DNA of 64,000 nucleotides from Paraescarpia echinospica (Eukaryota; Annelida; Polychaeta; Sabellida; Siboglinidae): NCBI GenBank assembly GCA_020002185.1, contig CM034535.1, positions 69,800,012 to 69,864,011 of the forward strand, read 5' to 3'. Shown piece by piece: positions 60,723 to 64,000 of this stretch (position 1 is its first letter; each line of letters starts with the position of its first letter). The notes under the pieces were generated by a model. It saw only the letters and a program-made list of their open reading frames with translations, ran no database searches and was not told where the DNA came from. The position numbers and the translations under genes were made by a program.

Positions 60723-63700
60723 CACATTAACTCAAATTTGAAATCATGCATCGGCAGTCCCTTGCATTAATGATGTCGTTTTTTGCGTTCTCATCGTTAT
60801 AACTGCCTAATGATTCTTGTTTGTTATGTCTTTGAGTTCAGGTTCCTAAGGATTTAGGCGCGATAGTTTATAATTAGTATATGGCCTTGGGTGGGGTGGC
60901 CCGGCTACCTGGTAGCAGTGTCTTTGGCGGTTAACACCGCTCACCTTTGATGTTTGTTTGACTGTCATGTTTATTTCTACATTGTATTGTTTGTAGAGTC
61001 TTTAACAATAACCGGTTCGTTGTGTCAATATAGTTGCACTGATGTAATTTATGCCATGACATTTGATCATAGGCAACAAATATTGCCCACTTACAACTTG
61101 CACACTGTTTCTGTTATCGTATTGCGGCCATTATGACTGTGCCTGCTGTGTATTAATTAATTCTAGTAATAGTCCGACAGAAGTCATAAATACACACTTC
61201 TCAAATAGACAGAAATGCGTTGATGCCTTTGCTGGGGTATAAATTGAATGTCAGTAGTCCATGCGCGTTTGGCAGCAAATATATGAGACAACCCCTGAAC
61301 GTTCCGACACCACACGATCACTTGAGAGGACCGTCGGATCGCCATTATCACTCGACGCAGATGTGCATTTCTTCGTAGCCCACCTCCGCCTCTCCACCAC
61401 GCCATATGTTGAACTTCCCCGCTGCGCTTGGAGATTTCCATTCTTTTAGATGCGTTGCTAGTAGAATATATCTCCTATTTTATTGTTGATATTAATTAAT
61501 TCATAGTCAGGTAATGTTGCCTAGTTGACTACAATTGCTAAGAGAAGGTTAAAACCCCTCACCTTTGATGTTTGTTTGAATGTCATGTTTATTTATACAT
61601 TGTATTGTTTGTCGAATCATGAACAATAATCGGTTCTTTGTGTCAATACAATTGCTCTGATGTAGTTTATGCCATGCCATTTGATCATAGGCAATGAATA
61701 TTGCCCATTTACAACTTGACACTGTTTCTGTTATCGTATACATCAAACTAGCTGCGGCCATTCCGACTATACCTGCAGTTAATTATAGCAATAGCCCGAC
61801 AGAAGACAAACATTATTATTATAATATTTCATTATATATTTATTTATGTAAACAAAGCTGATCACGTTTTTGTTTTTATCGCAAGTCGTTAACAGTGTAC
61901 GTTTTTAAGAAAGCGACAAGGTACATACCCGGTAAGCATTAATTGGTGTCAGCTTGTTTCGTCGACTCTGTTTTTCAAAATACATTCATTCTTAAATTTA
62001 GATGATAACTTGAAATGCCATTCTTTTTATTAGTTGTACTAGTTTCTTATTCATTTGTTTCGATCGATCCAGCAAATTAATAAGACGTAGTCATTTAATG
62101 AAACAATAGTTTTAGCTCATTTTATTAACTCGTATCCAGCGTTGTATTGACAGCGAAATCCTAAATCGTACCCAACGCAGGGCCATAGTTAGGGGGTTCG
62201 ATGGATGGTGTTTTCAAAAAATACAGCGACATAACGATCAACTGCAATAGTCGATGTCGTGACGCAATACTATCGATAGTAAATTTAACTAATATAGTTA
62301 TTGGCGATAGCACAGTGAACTATCGATAATAAGGATACTTGGCCAAACATATCAGGATATTTATTTTTGTCGCTGTAATACATATGTGATTTGTCAACTT
62401 TATTATGTAATACTACTTATTTACCGAGTCCACCGACCCAACATCAACAGTTGTCGATGAAAACACTCAATTATTGTCATTGAGAAACAACTGACCAAAT
62501 CTAAGCAATGGCGTCACCCACCAATGTTGGCTTGGTTCATGCGAGTTGTAGTTTAACTGACATCAACTAAAATAATAGCATATTTATCTTCCATGAGATT
62601 ATCGTGATAGCATCGCAACTGGCATAGAAATTATAGTTATCATGATACTTTTGCGACACAGAAACTATCCAATACTGTCAGTTAATGCCTGCATATAATG
62701 TTGACTTTAGTGGCCAGAGAATAGGCGTGGACAACGAAAGAGGAGGACTGCGACATTAACAAGTATCTGGACTATTTACAATGCTGCATTTAAAGTACTT
62801 CTTCATTGGTCAATCATGTAACGTATTCTTGTACGCTAAACACATACATTATTAACGGTAGATTATTCGTTTTCATAGGTATGTACGGTCATCTACCCAG
62901 AATTAGCCACAGTAGTAATTTGTAACACGAAGTCAGCTAGACTGGACGTAGGAACATGAGAAATCGTTCAAGCAGTATTGCGGTTAATTTAGCCTGCCTT
63001 GGCAGTATTGCCAATAAAGCTTGTTTTGAAACGGGATGTATTTTTTATCATTTGAACATGCTCCGGGGTAGTGTCTTTCAGATTGCGAACGTTGTTACGC
63101 GCTTACTATACACAATTTGGCGACCAGCATACCTTCAACCCAGTTATTATATTCTTCACAATTATTATTAATTAATTAATTAAAAACTAGGAACAGACTG
63201 CCTCCTTTTAAAAGAACATATAGATTCACTGATTGTGCTTTCGCTGATTACATCACTTGTGTGCATGTTAAGCCAATAACACACTGGTACCCTTTCGTCC
63301 AACCTATTCAACAAATAGTTTATACCAAACGTCGTTACTTCCGATACATTCATTTGGAAACCAAAAGTGTCCACATTAGCGATAATATTATTATATAGTA
63401 GCAAAAATATACGTCACCTGACGGGATTCCTTGGAAGATGACAGTCGTGATAGTAAAATTTACCAAATGTTAGAAAACACACAGCATCGGTACACAATCA
63501 CACGCTCTCATACACTCGGTGTTTGTTCGAAACGAAGAAGTTCGGCGAGAATGTGAAGTTCACGTCCATCGATAGACCCTAGTCGTCATAGTGTGCATAA
63601 TTATCAATTAATAATTATACGTAGTGCTATGCTATTAGAATAAGGGTAGACATATGCATTTCTGTGTCAGCGTCTACTCCATATTACCAAGTCTATGATC

Positions 63701-64000
63701 CAGGGGCCGTTTTCCTGAAGTATTTGTCGGGCGCTTCTAGCGACTGTTAGGTCACATTTCATGTATTAAGAGGAAATTATGTTATAAGCTCCGAACAACT
63801 GATCTACCCCATAGAAGAAAATGTTGACATATAGGGTATTTTCAAAAGATATAGGACTTACGTCCCATTCTAGGGGGTCGCAGATTAATCCCTGTTTGAC
63901 GCTCGATGTTTAAGCAGTCGAAGAGGAAAACGTCAACTTACCCGCAAACACACGCAAGCTCAATTGTAAGTAGATTTGATAGATTTGTGTAAAATGAAAA
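60723..64000. other. Unit 2 right part (copy C), no gene
   Basis: Collinear with 28.9-32.04 kb. The local direct duplication is at about 60.93-61.80 kb. From 63.39 kb it again contains a diverged copy of the sequence upstream of the peptide genes, here more complete than at 31.87 kb. The window ends before any fourth gene could be seen. Confidence 0.55.

Larger units (their letters stand above)
45902..64000 (+). repeat. Segmental duplication block, copy C (runs off the window)
   Basis: Direct repeat of 14180-32045. The same mobile elements sit at the same places with the same disabling lesions. Length differences are confined to microsatellites, the 57.19-kb minisatellite, a deletion of about 150 bp near 50.10 kb and the 145-bp segment near 63.70 kb. 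Confidence 0.92.

Overview
This is AT-rich, intron-bearing, repeat-dense animal nuclear DNA. It has spliced exons with GT/AG boundaries, tRNA-derived SINEs, non-LTR and LTR retroelement remnants, and very long CA, TA, GGCA and CATCG arrays. The retroelements, an integrase-core-like gene and the SINE architecture suggest a marine or freshwater invertebrate, most likely a mollusc or other lophotrochozoan. The species cannot be named from the sequence. There are no bacterial-type operons, CRISPR arrays or rRNA genes. A scaffold gap of exactly 1,000 N lies at 6717-7716.

The main content is a tandem cluster of three paralogous genes on the + strand (A about 15.0-20.0 kb, B about 33.5-36.6 kb, C about 46.7-51.8 kb). 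Each encodes a small secreted, cysteine-rich, strongly cationic, Trp-rich peptide that I cannot assign to a named family. All three share the same structure: a TATA box, a 5'UTR exon, a signal-peptide exon (72 nt), an acidic propeptide exon (55 nt), a 24-nt microexon carrying an R-V-K-R processing site, and a 248-nt exon with ten cysteines. Phases are compatible at every junction, giving a 132-residue precursor. Genes A and C also have a downstream phase-compatible exon with its own stop and poly(A) signal, which predicts a second isoform lacking all ten cysteines. The organisation resembles host-defence peptide precursors; a toxin-like role is the alternative.

Layout: 0-6.7 kb is a decayed repeat block ('unit 2': LINE 3' remnant, interspersed repeats, reverse SINE). 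Positions 7.7-9.1 kb hold the last three exons of an integrase-core-like gene, followed by an inverted, broken copy at 9.6-10.5 kb. Positions 11-14.1 kb hold a LINE tail, a minisatellite, inverted repeats, a MITE and a 466-bp CATCG array. Positions 14.2-32.0 kb form a block (gene A, SINE, 33-bp minisatellite, dead Ty3/Gypsy element, unit 2) that is repeated almost intact at 45.9-64.0 kb around gene C. Between them lie gene B (32.3-38.4 kb, lacking the terminal exon and the Gypsy element) and a unique spacer (38.4-41.7 kb) with a Penelope-like fragment, two SINE heads, a cadherin-repeat exon and a LINE RT fragment. Positions 41.7-45.9 kb hold another degraded unit 2. The array therefore alternates [peptide gene] and [unit 2], and the large A/C duplication recurs at about 31.8 kb.

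Most other open frames lie in repeats or are low-complexity translations, and I do not call them genes.
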